A DNA stretch of 60,162 nucleotides from Tepidibacter sp. (GTDB taxonomy: Bacteria > Bacillota > Clostridia > Peptostreptococcales > Peptostreptococcaceae), in NCBI RefSeq assembly GCF_025210165.1, contig NZ_JAOASI010000069.1:1-60162 (forward strand), in the 5' to 3' direction. The notes below the pieces were generated by a model. That model saw nothing but the letters and a program-made list of their open reading frames with translations. It made no database searches and had not been told where the DNA came from. Shown here piece by piece: positions 16,438 through 27,294 of this stretch (positions within the stretch are counted from its first letter, which is position 1; every line of letters begins with the position of its first letter). The translations under genes and the position numbers were made by a program.

Positions 16438-17630
16438 ATGAATTTGGTTGAAATAATTAAAAGCGATTTTAAAGACAAGTTTAATAGAAGAAAAAATGAA
16501 ATAAGAGTTTTTTTGCCCCTGGAAGAGTAAATTTGATTGGAGAGCATACAGACTATAATGGTGGATATGTATTTCCTTGTGCTTTAAGCTGTGGAACTTA
16601 TGCTGTAGCAGCTAAGAGAGATGATGAAAGAATAAGATTATATTCTAAAAATTTTAAGGAATTAGGTGTACTAGAATTTAGTTTAAAAGAATTAGTTTAT
16701 CAGGAAGAACATTATTGGGCTAATTATCCAAAGGGAGTTATGAAAACCTTTAAAGATGAAGGCTATAATATTGATTTTGGTATGGATATTTTATTCTATG
16801 GAAATATACCAAATGCATCAGGATTATCATCATCAGCATCTATAGAATTAGCTACAGCTGTATTATTAAAGGGATTATTTGATATAGATGTGTCTATGAT
16901 ATCAATGGTGAAAATGAGTCAGAGAGCAGAAAATGAATTTATGGGAGTTAATTGCGGTATTATGGATCAGTTTGCTATAGGCATGGGAAAAAAGGGAAAA
17001 GCTATTTTGCTTGACTGTAATACATTGGAATATAAATATTCTAATATAATGCTAGACAATATGTCTATAGTTATTACGAATACAAATAAAAAAAGGGGTT
17101 TAGCAGATTCGAAATATAATGAAAGAAGAAGTGAATGTGATAAAGGGCTTTCTCAATTGCAAAAAAGATTAAATATAAATTTTTTAGGAGAAGTAACAAA
17201 AGAGCAGTTTGAAGAAAATAAATATTTAATAACTAATGAAACTGATAGAAAAAGAGTAAAACATGCTATATATGAAAATTGGCGTACAAAAAAAGCTGTA
17301 GAGGTTCTGGAAAAAGGAAATATTGAGGAATTTGGTAAGTTAATGAATGAATCTCATAAATCCTTAAAATATGATTATGAAGTAACAGGAAAGGAACTGG
17401 ATACCTTAGTAGAATTATCATTAAAGCAAGAAGGGGTTATAGGATCAAGAATGATAGGTGCAGGCTTTGGAGGTTGTACAGTTAGCATTGTAAAAAATGA
17501 AAAAGTAGATGAATTTATGCAAAATGTGGGAAAAGAGTATTTGAACAAAATTGGATATGAAGCAACTTTTTACATAGTAAATATAGGAGATGGTGCAAGG
17601 GAATTAAAAAAAGAGGGGATGAGTTTATGA
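16438..17630 (+). pseudogene. galK: Galactokinase, one-base frameshift near the start
   Basis: Galactokinase phosphorylates galactose at C1, the first step of the Leloir pathway. The ATG at 16438 behind AGGAGG opens the normal N-terminus (MNLVEIIKSDFKDKF), but after NEIRVF the T run at about 16508-16514 has seven T where eight would be needed to continue into [18 protein letters not shown]. The original frame stops at 16528-16530. The remaining frame is complete, with the ATP-binding [13 protein letters not shown] and the C-terminal [12 protein letters not shown] of the GHMP kinase fold. Possible reasons are a sequencing error in the homopolymer, phase variation, slippage that restores the frame, or real loss. 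Its stop overlaps galE (ATGA). Confidence 0.85.
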
Positions 17631-18613
17631 TTTTAGTATGTGGGGGAGCTGGTTATATAGGAAGCCATACTGTATTTGAATTGATTGATCAAGGGGAAAA
17701 GGTTGTTATTGTAGATAATTTGCAAACAGGTCATAAGGATGCAATTCATGAAAAAGCAAAATTTTATGAAGGAGATATAAGAAATAGAGATTTTTTAGAC
17801 AAGGTATTTAGTGAAAATGAAATAGAAGTAGTTGTTCATTTTGCTGCTAATTCGATAGTTGGGGAGAGCATGGAAAATCCTATCAAATATTATGATAATA
17901 ATGTATATGGTACACAGGTTCTTTTAGAGACTATGAAAAAGCATAATGTTAAGAAAATAGTGTTTTCATCAACAGCGGCAACTTATGGAGAGCCTGAAAG
18001 AATCCCTATACTAGAAACAGATAAAACAGAGCCTACTAATGCTTATGGAGAAACAAAGCTAGCTATGGAAAAAATGTTCAAATGGGCTGATTTTGCATAT
18101 AAAATCAAATATATTTCATTAAGATATTTTAATGTTGCAGGAGCACATAAAAGTGGGGAAATTGGAGAAAATCATTCTCCTGAAACACATTTGATTCCAC
18201 TTGTATTACAAGTTCCACTTGGTAAGAGAAAATATATATCTATATTTGGAGACGATTATGATACTCACGATGGTACTTGTGTTAGAGATTATATACATGT
18301 AACAGATGTAGCAGATGCACATATTTTAGCAGTAAAAAAATTGAGAAATGGTAGTGATAGTTCTATTTATAATTTGGGAAATGGAGAAGGCTTTACAGTT
18401 AAAGAAATAATAGAAGCTGCTAAAAAAGTAACAGGGCTTGATATAAAATCATCTATTGAAAAAAGACGTAAGGGAGACCCAGCCAAATTAGTAGCATCAT
18501 CTCAAAAGGCTATGACTGAGCTAGGATGGAATCCTAAATATACAAGTATAGAATCTATTATTGATAGTGCTTGGAAGTGGCATAAAAATAAACCAGATGG
18601 GTTTGAAAATTAA
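17627..18613 (+). CDS. galE: UDP-glucose 4-epimerase
   Basis: The 328-residue protein interconverts UDP-galactose and UDP-glucose. It shows the NAD-binding GGAGYIGSH (5-13), the catalytic Ser/Thr segment SSTAATYG (about 121-128), the Tyr-Lys pair in NAYGETK (about 145-151) and [11 protein letters not shown], a GalE hallmark. Its length is typical. It overlaps the end of galK by four bases, so the two are translationally coupled, and galT follows 13 bases later. Confidence 0.95.
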   Translation: MILVCGGAGYIGSHTVFELIDQGEKVVIVDNLQTGHKDAIHEKAKFYEGDIRNRDFLDKVFSENEIEVVVHFAANSIVGESMENPIKYYDNNVYGTQVLLETMKKHNVKKIVFSSTAATYGEPERIPILETDKTEPTNAYGETKLAMEKMFKWADFAYKIKYISLRYFNVAGAHKSGEIGENHSPETHLIPLVLQVPLGKRKYISIFGDDYDTHDGTCVRDYIHVTDVADAHILAVKKLRNGSDSSIYNLGNGEGFTVKEIIEAAKKVTGLDIKSSIEKRRKGDPAKLVASSQKAMTELGWNPKYTSIESIIDSAWKWHKNKPDGFEN

Positions 18614-18626
18614 AAGGAGTAACTAT

Positions 18627-20132
18627 ATGAATATTTATTTAGAAATACAAAAATTAATAAGATATGCTTTAGATAAAAATTTAATAAAAGAAGAAGACTG
18701 TATATATTCTAAAAATATGATTTTAGCTGTTTTGCGACTAGATAATTTTGAAAAAACAGAAGCTGTATATGAAAAAACAGAAAGTCCAGTAGAAATAATA
18801 GATAATATTTTAAATTGGTCATATCAAAAGGGAGTATTAAAATACAATACCCCTGTTTATACAGATATATTAGATACAAAAATAATGAATTGTTTAATGC
18901 CTAGACCTTCTGAAGTTGTTTCGAATTTTTATAGAAAATATGAAGAAGATCCTAAAAAAGCTACAGACTATTATTATGAACTTAGTAAAAATTCAAATTA
19001 TATTAGAACAGATAGAATAGCTAAAAATGCAAATTGGAAGGTACAAACAGATTATGGAGAATTAGATATTACCATTAATCTTTCAAAACCAGAAAAAGAC
19101 CCTAAAGCTATTGCAGAAGCTAAGAATATAAAATCTACTGGTTATCCTAAATGCTTGTTATGTAAAGAGAACGAAGGATACTTAGGTAGAGTTAATCATC
19201 CAGCAAGACAGAATCATAGAATTATACCTATGAAAATAAGAAAAGAAAAATGGTTTTTACAGTATTCTCCATATGTTTATTATAACGAACATTGTATTGT
19301 CTTAAAAAAAGAACATGAACCTATGAAAATATCAAAGGATACTTTTGATAGATTATTGGAATTTACTGAGAAAATACCACATTATTTTATAGGCTCAAAT
19401 GCAGATTTGCCAATAGTAGGGGGGTCGATTTTATCACATGATCATTTCCAAGGTGGAAACTATGAGTTTGCTATGGCAAAAGCCTCTGTAAAGCAAAGTA
19501 TTGTCTATGATAAATATCCATATATTGAAGTGGGAATTCTTAAATGGCCTATGTCCGTTATAAGGTTAAGAGGAAAATCAAGAAAAGAAGTTTCAGAATT
19601 GGCAGAAATTATTTTAAATAAATGGAGAAATTATAGTGATAAAGATATGGAAATAATAGCATACTCAGATGATATTCCTCATAATACAGTAACACCTATT
19701 GCCAGAAGAAGGAATGATAAATTTGAGCTAGATTTAGTTCTTAGAAATAATAGACTAAGTAGTGATTATCCAATGGGAATTTTTCACCCTCATCAAGAAT
19801 TGCATCACATTAAGAAGGAGAATATTGGTTTGATTGAAGTTATGGGATTGGCTGTATTGCCAGCTAGACTAAAAAATGAATTAGAAAAAATGTCTAATTA
19901 TCTGTTAAATGAAGAATTGGATATAAAAAAAGATGAAAGTATGTTAAAGCATATAAATTGGTTTAATCAGATAAAAGATAAGTATAAAAATTTGAATAAT
20001 GAAAACGTAATCAATATTTTAAAAAATGAAGTTGGAAATAAATTTATAACTGTACTTGAACACGCAGGTGTATTTAAGGATGATGAGAAAGGGCAAAAAG
20101 CATTTGTTAAATTTCTAAAAAATATTATGTAA
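18627..20132 (+). CDS. galT: UDP-glucose--hexose-1-phosphate uridylyltransferase (Firmicutes-type GalT)
   Basis: The 501-residue protein starts at ATG 18627 behind AAAGGAG. It is the longer Gram-positive class of GalT, which exchanges UMP between UDP-glucose and galactose-1-phosphate. Visible are PKCLLCKENEGYLG (putative metal-binding Cys pair), NEHCIVLKKEHEPM, GGSILSHDHFQGG with the His-x-His region of the uridylylation site, and NIRD-like VLRNNRLS. It sits between galE and galM in the same operon. Confidence 0.93.
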   Translation: MNIYLEIQKLIRYALDKNLIKEEDCIYSKNMILAVLRLDNFEKTEAVYEKTESPVEIIDNILNWSYQKGVLKYNTPVYTDILDTKIMNCLMPRPSEVVSNFYRKYEEDPKKATDYYYELSKNSNYIRTDRIAKNANWKVQTDYGELDITINLSKPEKDPKAIAEAKNIKSTGYPKCLLCKENEGYLGRVNHPARQNHRIIPMKIRKEKWFLQYSPYVYYNEHCIVLKKEHEPMKISKDTFDRLLEFTEKIPHYFIGSNADLPIVGGSILSHDHFQGGNYEFAMAKASVKQSIVYDKYPYIEVGILKWPMSVIRLRGKSRKEVSELAEIILNKWRNYSDKDMEIIAYSDDIPHNTVTPIARRRNDKFELDLVLRNNRLSSDYPMGIFHPHQELHHIKKENIGLIEVMGLAVLPARLKNELEKMSNYLLNEELDIKKDESMLKHINWFNQIKDKYKNLNNENVINILKNEVGNKFITVLEHAGVFKDDEKGQKAFVKFLKNIM

Positions 20133-20144
20133 ATGGAGATAAAA

Positions 20145-21197
20145 ATGAAAAAAATAAAGAAAGCTATATTTGGAAGATTAAAAAATGGTGAACAAGTATT
20201 TGAATATATAATGAAAAACAAAAATAATTTTACTGTTAAAATATTAAACTATGGTGGAATTATAAGAGAAATATTAGCTCCAGATAAAGATGGGAATTTT
20301 GAAAATATTGTTTTAGGATTTGATAATATAGAAGATTATGAAGAAAAATCACCTTACTTTGGTTGTATTGTAGGACGAATTGCAGGTAGAATATCTAATG
20401 CTAAATTTAAAATAGATAATCAAGAATATACTCTTTCTAAAAACGATGGAAATAACAATATTCATGGAGGATATAAAAGCTTTAGTAAAGTTATTTGGGA
20501 TACAAAAGAAATAATAACTGAAGATAGTATTGGAGTAAGAATGAGATATTTAAGTGAGGACAAAGAAGAAGGGTTTCCAGGGAATATGAATACTCAAGTT
20601 GTGTATATGCTTAATGATAATGATGAATTAACTATAAAGTATGAGGCAGTAAGTGATAAAAAAACGATTATAAATTTAACAAACCATACATACTTTAATC
20701 TTAGTGGAGACTTAAAAGAAAATATTTTAAATCATAATTTAATAATAGATGCTAATAAAGTAATATATGTAGATGAAAAAATCATACCTACAGGAAAAAT
20801 TGAAAATGTTTCAAATAGTGTATTTGATTTTACAAAATCAAAGAAAATAGGGAAGGATATAAAAAATCTAGAAAAACAATTAATTAATTGTGGTGGATAC
20901 GATCATCCCTTAATATTTAACGAATCTAATAAATTTAAGATTAAGCTAGAAGATAAAAAAAGTGGAAGATGTATGTATATTGATACAGATCAACCAGTTG
21001 TAGTAGTATACACATCCAATCAAATGGGCAAAGATTTAAAGCTTATAGGGGGTAAGGTATCAGAGAAAAATTTAGGTGTATGTCTTGAAACACAAGACTA
21101 TCCAGACGCAATCAATCAAAATAAATTCCCTACAAAGATATACAATGCAAATGAAGTGTATCAAACTTATACAAGATATAAGTTTTGTGTAGAATAA
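20145..21197 (+). CDS. galM: Aldose 1-epimerase (mutarotase)
   Basis: The 350-residue protein interconverts alpha and beta anomers of galactose, feeding galactokinase. Typical motifs are LNYGGIIREILAPDKDG, NNIHGGYKSF (catalytic His region), NLTNHTYFNLSG with the second catalytic His, and CLETQDYPDAIN with the catalytic Glu near the C-terminus. The ATG at 20145 follows GGAG; an in-frame ATG at 20133, next to the galT stop, is less likely because the GGAG lies inside it. Confidence 0.92.
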   Translation: MKKIKKAIFGRLKNGEQVFEYIMKNKNNFTVKILNYGGIIREILAPDKDGNFENIVLGFDNIEDYEEKSPYFGCIVGRIAGRISNAKFKIDNQEYTLSKNDGNNNIHGGYKSFSKVIWDTKEIITEDSIGVRMRYLSEDKEEGFPGNMNTQVVYMLNDNDELTIKYEAVSDKKTIINLTNHTYFNLSGDLKENILNHNLIIDANKVIYVDEKIIPTGKIENVSNSVFDFTKSKKIGKDIKNLEKQLINCGGYDHPLIFNESNKFKIKLEDKKSGRCMYIDTDQPVVVVYTSNQMGKDLKLIGGKVSEKNLGVCLETQDYPDAINQNKFPTKIYNANEVYQTYTRYKFCVE

Positions 21198-21305
21198 TAT
21201 CTCGTATTCTAAATTTTGAGTAATAATAATGGTTTGGACAACGTATTATATTAGTACATTAATATAAATTGATTTTAAAATATATTGTTACTTAGAGGGA
21301 AGTGA

Positions 21306-22817
21306 ATGAAGAATACATTAGAATTTAGAAAAATAACTAAATATTTTCCTGGAGTAAAGGCTTTGGATGATTTTAGCTTTAAAGTAGAAAGTGGAGAGGT
21401 AATTGCTTTTTTAGGAGAAAATGGGGCAGGTAAATCAACTCTTTTGAAAATATTAAATGGTGATTATCAACCTACTAGTGGGGCGTATTTATTAAATGAA
21501 AAAGAAATGCATTTTAATAATCCTAAAGAAGCTATAGATGCAGGAATTAGTGTTATTTATCAAGAAAGACAAATTTTAATGGATTTAGATGTAGCAGAAA
21601 ATATATTTTTAGGAAGACTTCCAATAAAAAAATCAGGCTTAATTGATACTAAAAAGCTTCACTTGGATGCAAAGGCTATTATAGATGAATTTGGTTTATC
21701 TATTGATTCAAGAAGCAAGGTTAAGGATTTAAGCATTGCTCATCAGCAAATGGTTGAAATTATGAAAGCTTATAGCAGAGAGTTAAAGGTAATTGCATTT
21801 GATGAGCCTACGGCTAGTTTATCAGATAGTGAAATTGTTGTTTTGTTTAAAATTATAGATAAACTAAAAAAGGAAAATAAAATTATTATCTATGTTTCAC
21901 ATAGAATGAAGGAAATAGATGAAATTGTAGATAAGGTTGTTGTATTTAAAGATGGAAGATTCGTAGATTTAGTAAAAAAAGATGAAGTAACAAGGCAACA
22001 ATTAATCAAAATAATGGTAGGTAGAGATTTAGGAAATATTTTTAGTGAGTTACAAATAGATCATAAGCTAGGAGAAGTTTTATTAGAAGTAAAAAATTTA
22101 TCGTCAGATTATATAAAGGATATATCCTTTAAAGTGAAAAAGGGAGAAATATTAGGATTTGCAGGATTAGTAGGAGCAGGAAGAACAGAGGTAATGCGTG
22201 CTATTATTGGTGCAGATACTATAAAATCAGGATACATAATATTAGAAGGAAAAAATGCTATTAGCAAAAGTCCAAAGGAGGCTATGGAAAAAGGAATTGT
22301 ACTTGTACCCGAGGATAGGAAAACACAGGGTATATTACCTAATTTAAGTGTTGGTGAGAATATAAGTATTTCTCTTTTAAAAAAGTTAAGTAATAATCTA
22401 GGATTTATTGATGTTAAAAAAGAGAAAGAAATCGTAATTGAAAATATTGATAAATTTAATATTAAAACTCCTTATCCAGAGAAAAAAATTGCAGAGCTTA
22501 GTGGAGGAAACCAGCAAAAAGCTATTGTTGCTAGATGGCTAGCTACAAATCCAAAGGTTCTCATACTAGATGAACCCACAAAAGGGATTGATGTAGGTGC
22601 AAAATCAGAATTTTATAGATTCATTTGTGAAATTGCTAAAGTAGGGATGAGCGTGATTTTAGTTTCTTCTGAGCTTCCTGAAATCATAGGGTTAAGTCAT
22701 AGAATTTTGGTTATGAAATCAGGTGAAATAACAGGTGAAATTTTAAAAGAGGATGCAACAGAGGATAGAATACTATCTCTAGCTATGCTAGATGAAGGAG
22801 GATATTCAAATGCTTAA
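21306..22817 (+). CDS. mglA: Sugar ABC transporter ATPase (MglA/AraG type, two ABC domains)
   Basis: The 503-residue protein has two nucleotide-binding domains as in MglA, AraG and RbsA. Domain 1 has Walker A GENGAGKSTLL (about 38-48) and VIAFDEPTASLS; domain 2 has a degenerate first motif (GLVGAGRTEVMRAI), LSGGNQQKAIVARWL and VLILDEPTKGIDVG, as is usual for this family. It energises uptake of the sugar handled by the gal enzymes. It overlaps the permease gene by eight bases. A gap of about 108 bases after galM may hold an internal promoter. Confidence 0.92.
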   Translation: MKNTLEFRKITKYFPGVKALDDFSFKVESGEVIAFLGENGAGKSTLLKILNGDYQPTSGAYLLNEKEMHFNNPKEAIDAGISVIYQERQILMDLDVAENIFLGRLPIKKSGLIDTKKLHLDAKAIIDEFGLSIDSRSKVKDLSIAHQQMVEIMKAYSRELKVIAFDEPTASLSDSEIVVLFKIIDKLKKENKIIIYVSHRMKEIDEIVDKVVVFKDGRFVDLVKKDEVTRQQLIKIMVGRDLGNIFSELQIDHKLGEVLLEVKNLSSDYIKDISFKVKKGEILGFAGLVGAGRTEVMRAIIGADTIKSGYIILEGKNAISKSPKEAMEKGIVLVPEDRKTQGILPNLSVGENISISLLKKLSNNLGFIDVKKEKEIVIENIDKFNIKTPYPEKKIAELSGGNQQKAIVARWLATNPKVLILDEPTKGIDVGAKSEFYRFICEIAKVGMSVILVSSELPEIIGLSHRILVMKSGEITGEILKEDATEDRILSLAMLDEGGYSNA

Positions 22818-23790
22818 TAAATTAAAGAAAAATTTTTCTACAGATAAAATAGGTTTAATTTTGGCATTAATTGTTATTGTATTAATATTTTCTACTTTTA
22901 ATCCTAATTATTTAAGTAGTACAAATATGGTAAATATTTTAATTGCAGCATCTTTGACAGGATTAGTTGCAATTGCTGAAACTTATTTGATTATAGCAGG
23001 ATTGATTGATTTGTCTACAGGATCTGTTGCAGCTTTTGCTAGTGTATTAGCGGCTGTTCTCATACAAAAGGGAATGGGCTTTATACCTATGTTGTTAGTA
23101 GTAATTGTTGCAGGTTTATTTGTAGGCTGGCTAAATGCACTAGCTGTTAATAAATTAAAACTTGAGCCATTCATTGCCACACTAGCTACTATGTCTATTC
23201 TAAGGGGGATGGCATTTATTATATGTGATGGACGCCCTGTTTATATTATGAATAAAACCTTTATAAATTTTGGTAAAAATCGAATCTTTGGACTACCAAT
23301 TCCAGTCATTATACTAATTTTAGCATTCATTGTGTTTGGAGTTTTATTAGCAAAAACAAGATTTGGAAGAAGTGTGTATGTAGTAGGAGGAAACAAGAAT
23401 GCAGCAAGGCTTGCAGGTCTTAATCCTCAAAAAATCACAAATATTTTATACATGATTACAGGGGGATTATCTGCATTAGGTGGAATTATCTTAGCAGCAC
23501 GTATGAGTTCAGGTCAACCAGCTGCATCTGTAGGATTGGAATTTGATGCTATTACTGCTGCTGTTTTAGGAGGAACTGCTTTTACAGGTGCTGTAGGAAC
23601 TATTTTTGGAACTGTATTAGGTGTTTTAATTTTACAAGGTTTCAATACTGGTTTGATTATGTTAAATGTTCCAGTATTTTGGCAATATGTGGCTAGAGGA
23701 TTATTATTACTTATTGCTCTTGCATTTGATTATTTAAGAAAGCAAAATCGAGAAAAAAAATTATTAGAATCTAGTATGAAACAATCTTAA
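22810..23790 (+). CDS. mglC: Sugar ABC transporter permease (MglC/AraH type)
   Basis: Starting at ATG 22810 behind GGAGG, the 326-residue protein has about eight to ten membrane segments and the conserved loop ARLAGLNPQKITNILYMITG, which contacts the ATPase, plus GGTAFTGAVGTIFGT near the end. It forms the homodimeric channel of the importer with the adjacent ATPase and binding protein. Confidence 0.92.
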   Translation: MLNKLKKNFSTDKIGLILALIVIVLIFSTFNPNYLSSTNMVNILIAASLTGLVAIAETYLIIAGLIDLSTGSVAAFASVLAAVLIQKGMGFIPMLLVVIVAGLFVGWLNALAVNKLKLEPFIATLATMSILRGMAFIICDGRPVYIMNKTFINFGKNRIFGLPIPVIILILAFIVFGVLLAKTRFGRSVYVVGGNKNAARLAGLNPQKITNILYMITGGLSALGGIILAARMSSGQPAASVGLEFDAITAAVLGGTAFTGAVGTIFGTVLGVLILQGFNTGLIMLNVPVFWQYVARGLLLLIALAFDYLRKQNREKKLLESSMKQS

Positions 23791-23876
23791 CAAAATATGT
23801 ATATTATCTTTCTATATAATGAAGGAAAATATAAACTTACATAATTGTGTAAGAAAATAAAAAAGGAGGAAGACGC

Positions 23877-24893
23877 GTGAAAAAAATATTATCAATGCTT
23901 TTGGTAACAATGTTAATGCTAACTTTATTGGTGGGCTGTGCTTCAACTGAAAAAACAGATGAAAAACAAGCTGAGTCTAAAGACAAAGAAGTTGTTATAG
24001 CTGGTATTTATAAAGCTGGAGATCAAGTATGGTTTATTGATGAAGGAAAAGCTGCTGAGGCAAAAGCAAAAGAATTAGGTGCCGATAAATTCCTTTTTAT
24101 TGATGCAAAAATGAATCCAGATATTTATTTACAGGCTATTGACAATGTTATTGCACAAAAAGTAGATGGTGTTGTTACTTGTATTCCAGATCAAAAGTTA
24201 TCTCAGGTTACAGTAGAGAAATTAAATGAAGCAGGCATTCCAGTTATTGCGGCAGATGATGCCCTACAAGATGAAAGTGGAAAAAAATTAGCTCCTTGGG
24301 TAGGTATTAATGCATATAAAATAGGTGAGACTAATGGGGAATGGATGGCAAATTATGCAAAAGAGAATAAATTAGATAAAAATGAAAAATCTGCTGTACT
24401 TATATTAACAATGGATACAGTATCAAGCTGTGTACCTAGAACAGAGGGAGAATATGCAAAATTCACTCAAATTATTCCAGATTATCCACAAGAAAGAATA
24501 TTTAAGGCAGATTATAATGGTGAAACAGATAAAGGATTTAATGCAGCAGCAGCTATTTTTACAGCTCACCCTGAAATAAAAAATTGGATGGTTATGAGTG
24601 CTAATGAAGAAGGAGCAGTAGGAGCAGTAAGAGCTTTAGAGCAAGCTGGTTTAGATAAAGATTCAGCTGTAATTGGATTAGGGGCTTATTTAGCTAAAGA
24701 TGAATTTAAAAAAGAATATTCAGCTATGAAGGCTGCTACATTCTTCTCATCTGATGCAGTTGGAGGAACTTCTGTAGAACTTTTAATGAATAAAATATTA
24801 AAAGATGAAGAAATACCTATGGAAACAGCAGTAGATGCACAGGTTGTAACAAAAGATAATTATGTTGAAATAATGGGTAAATCAGCAGAATAA
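23877..24893 (+). CDS. Sugar-binding lipoprotein, AraF-like (galactose/arabinose)
   Basis: The 338-residue protein starts with GTG behind AAAGGAGGAAG and has a lipoprotein signal peptide with lipobox LVGC (Cys about residue 21). The mature part is a type I periplasmic-binding-protein fold. Segments such as GDQVWFIDEGKAAEAKAKELG, TCIPDQKLSQVTVEKL, VIAADDALQD and MDTVSSCVPRTEGE align in style with E. coli AraF rather than MglB. AraF binds D-galactose as well as L-arabinose, which fits the surrounding gal genes. The first of these segments is quoted in part. A strong terminator ends the operon. Confidence 0.88.
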   Translation: MKKILSMLLVTMLMLTLLVGCASTEKTDEKQAESKDKEVVIAGIYKAGDQVWFIDEGKAAEAKAKELGADKFLFIDAKMNPDIYLQAIDNVIAQKVDGVVTCIPDQKLSQVTVEKLNEAGIPVIAADDALQDESGKKLAPWVGINAYKIGETNGEWMANYAKENKLDKNEKSAVLILTMDTVSSCVPRTEGEYAKFTQIIPDYPQERIFKADYNGETDKGFNAAAAIFTAHPEIKNWMVMSANEEGAVGAVRALEQAGLDKDSAVIGLGAYLAKDEFKKEYSAMKAATFFSSDAVGGTSVELLMNKILKDEEIPMETAVDAQVVTKDNYVEIMGKSAE

Positions 24894-24903
24894 TATTAAG
24901 TTT

Positions 24904-24953
24904 AAAAAGCTGACTGTTTATAGGAATTAATATCCTAAGCAGTCAGCTTTTAT
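24904..24953 (+). terminator. Terminator of the gal/mgl operon
   Basis: AAAAAGCTGACTG pairs with CAGTCAGCTTTTA around a loop containing a second small stem (AGGAATTAATATCCT). Confidence 0.85.
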
Positions 24954-24971
24954 ATTTTATTCTATAGGAAA

Positions 24972-26969
24972 CTATATTTTAAATTTATCTATTTGATTAT
25001 TAAGCTTTAGAGAAAACTCGTTTAATTTTTCAGCACTCTTTGCTACTTCTTCAACTGCCATTGCTTGTTGTTGAACAGAAGCAGTAACTTCTTGAGATCC
25101 TGCTGCTGTTTCTTCTGATACTGCGGATATATTTCCTATAGATTCTACTATTAAATCTTTATCCTTTAGAATATCTATTACAAAACGATTAACTTCTTCT
25201 ATTTCATTTGTAATATTATCTATTGATTTAGATATTTTTTCGAAGGAATTATTCACATCTTTTACAGATTTAGTTTGATCTATAGAAACAATCTTTACTT
25301 CATCCATAATAGTAACTGTATTTTCACTTTCTTCTTTAATAGTATCTACTATTTGTTTTATTTCATCAGTTGCAGTACTTGAGCCTTCTGCAAGTTTTCT
25401 TATCTCATCTGCTACTACTGCAAATCCCTTTCCTGCTTCTCCAGCTCTTGCTGCTTCTATGCTTGCATTTAGTGCTAATAAATTCGTTTGCTCTGCTATA
25501 GATCTTATTGTATTTAGTATATCTTCAATGTTACTAGATTTTTCACTTAATTGTCGTACTGCAGATTCTATTTTTGATATAGATTGGTTATTTAAATCAG
25601 TTTTTTCTTTAAGCTCATTAACTACATTAAGACCTTCTTTATTTACATTGATTGCTTCATTTGCATTTTTATACATACTATCACTGTTATTTGCTAAATT
25701 ATTAAGTTTATGATCTAGATTAGATGTAAGCTTTGCTCCGTTTTCTGCATCTGCTGCTTGTTCACTTGCGCCTCTTGCTATTTCTTCTACAGTTCTTGAT
25801 ATTTCTTCAGCAGATGCACTTGTTTCTTCTGATGTAGCTGCTAAATTTGTTGCAGCATCGGATACTTCAGAGCTTACTTGTTTTGCATCTAATAATAGGC
25901 TTTTAATATTTTCTATCATGATGTTGAAGTTATTTGAAAGTAATCCTATTTCATCATTTGCCTTAATATCTGATTTTACTGTAAAATCTCCATCCTTTAC
26001 TTTATTCATATTAGCTACTATTGATTTTATAGGATTAGAAATTTTATTTGCAAATATTATACCTAATACTGATGCTGCAATAATTATGAATAATCCTATG
26101 AATATAGCATTAGTTAGTATACCTTTAGTAGCTTTTCCAAGCTCATCTAGATATATTGTTGATACTATATACCAACCTGAATCGTCCATTTTCGTATGCA
26201 CGGCAATTTTATTAGACATATCACCATTAGCTTCTTTATATTTATATTCTGAAATTCCAAAATGTTCATTGTTGTTTATGGTTTCTAAAATCTCTGGAAC
26301 GCTTATTTCTTGACCTATTTTTTCAGGGTTTTTATGTGTAATGAATGTTTTATCAGAATTTAAAATAAAGGAATACCCCTTTTCTCCTACTTTTATAGAG
26401 CTTATTTTTTCAGATAATTCATCTAATAATATACTTATAGATACTGCACCAACTAAGCTTCCTTCATTGTTATATACGGGTCCTGCTATAGAAATGGCAA
26501 GATTACCACTAACAGCATCTATATACGGTTCAGTCATAGCAACGCTTTGTTCTTCTATTGCTTTTTTATACCACGGTCTTACTCTTGGATCAAAATCACT
26601 TCCTAAATCTACTTCAGGATAAATCCAAAATCCACCGTCTATAGTCCCCATATATATTTGCTTTACTCCTTTATAACTTTCTACATACTGCTTAAATAGA
26701 TCCATTATAATAGGTTCATACTCAGGATTATTTAGAATCTCTGTAAGGTTAACATTTTTACTAATCATATCAACACCATATTTATATCCTATAAAATAAT
26801 TTTCAATGGATTGCTTAATATCGTTATTTAACTGTTCTACAGAAATCTTAAATTGATTTTTTAATTCTTGCTTTGCTTTAAAATAAGATGTTGTACCTAA
26901 AATTGAAATAGGTAGAATTATAACTAATAAAATTATGGCTATTAATTTTGTTTTTATTGTTAGTTTCAT
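24972..26969 (-). CDS. Methyl-accepting chemotaxis protein with double Cache sensor
   Basis: The 665-residue receptor starts at ATG 26969 behind AAGGAGG. It has a first membrane segment (about 8-28), an extracellular dCache domain (about 30-280) with the ligand-pocket-like [20 protein letters not shown] and [19 protein letters not shown], a second membrane segment (about 285-310), a HAMP domain and a signalling domain with [20 protein letters not shown]. dCache domains of this kind bind amino acids, purines, organic acids or similar. The long motif is quoted in part only. It is the last gene on this strand before the gal operon terminator. Confidence 0.92.
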   Translation of the reverse strand: MKLTIKTKLIAIILLVIILPISILGTTSYFKAKQELKNQFKISVEQLNNDIKQSIENYFIGYKYGVDMISKNVNLTEILNNPEYEPIIMDLFKQYVESYKGVKQIYMGTIDGGFWIYPEVDLGSDFDPRVRPWYKKAIEEQSVAMTEPYIDAVSGNLAISIAGPVYNNEGSLVGAVSISILLDELSEKISSIKVGEKGYSFILNSDKTFITHKNPEKIGQEISVPEILETINNNEHFGISEYKYKEANGDMSNKIAVHTKMDDSGWYIVSTIYLDELGKATKGILTNAIFIGLFIIIAASVLGIIFANKISNPIKSIVANMNKVKDGDFTVKSDIKANDEIGLLSNNFNIMIENIKSLLLDAKQVSSEVSDAATNLAATSEETSASAEEISRTVEEIARGASEQAADAENGAKLTSNLDHKLNNLANNSDSMYKNANEAINVNKEGLNVVNELKEKTDLNNQSISKIESAVRQLSEKSSNIEDILNTIRSIAEQTNLLALNASIEAARAGEAGKGFAVVADEIRKLAEGSSTATDEIKQIVDTIKEESENTVTIMDEVKIVSIDQTKSVKDVNNSFEKISKSIDNITNEIEEVNRFVIDILKDKDLIVESIGNISAVSEETAAGSQEVTASVQQQAMAVEEVAKSAEKLNEFSLKLNNQIDKFKI

Positions 26970-27248
26970 AGTTACCTCCTTGTGTAAAATAAAATTCAAA
27001 AATTATTTCGACAATATTCGATGAATGTTCTAATATTCTTATCGTCATCTTTATTATAGAAATTAACTGATTTTAATTTTTCTAAAAATAATTATCTTGG
27101 TATAGATTGAAGAATATATAATAAATAGTAAAGAATTTCGATATGGGCATATTTATCCATATTTTGAGTATCACTAAATAAAAACTGATAGAGGAGAAGT
27201 TGTAGATTTAACTAAGTTATAGACCTTTGAAATTTATTTTCACGATAT

Positions 27249-27293
27249 TAAAAAGCCATAACACTGATAGAAATCAATGTTATGGCTTTTTAA
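27249..27293 (-). terminator. Terminator after the second receptor gene
   Basis: AAAAAGCCATAACA pairs with TGTTATGGCTTTTT, with CTGAT/ATCA extending the stem, immediately downstream of the minus-strand receptor at 27295. Confidence 0.85.
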
Positions 27294-27294
27294 A

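Noticed and set aside
16257-16547. Minus-strand frame with hydrophobic residues before the gal operon
   Set aside because: It is antisense to the galK N-terminus; hydrophobicity comes from T-rich codons.
26341-26622. Plus-strand frames opposite the chemotaxis receptors
   Set aside because: Shadows of the receptor genes; no start signals.
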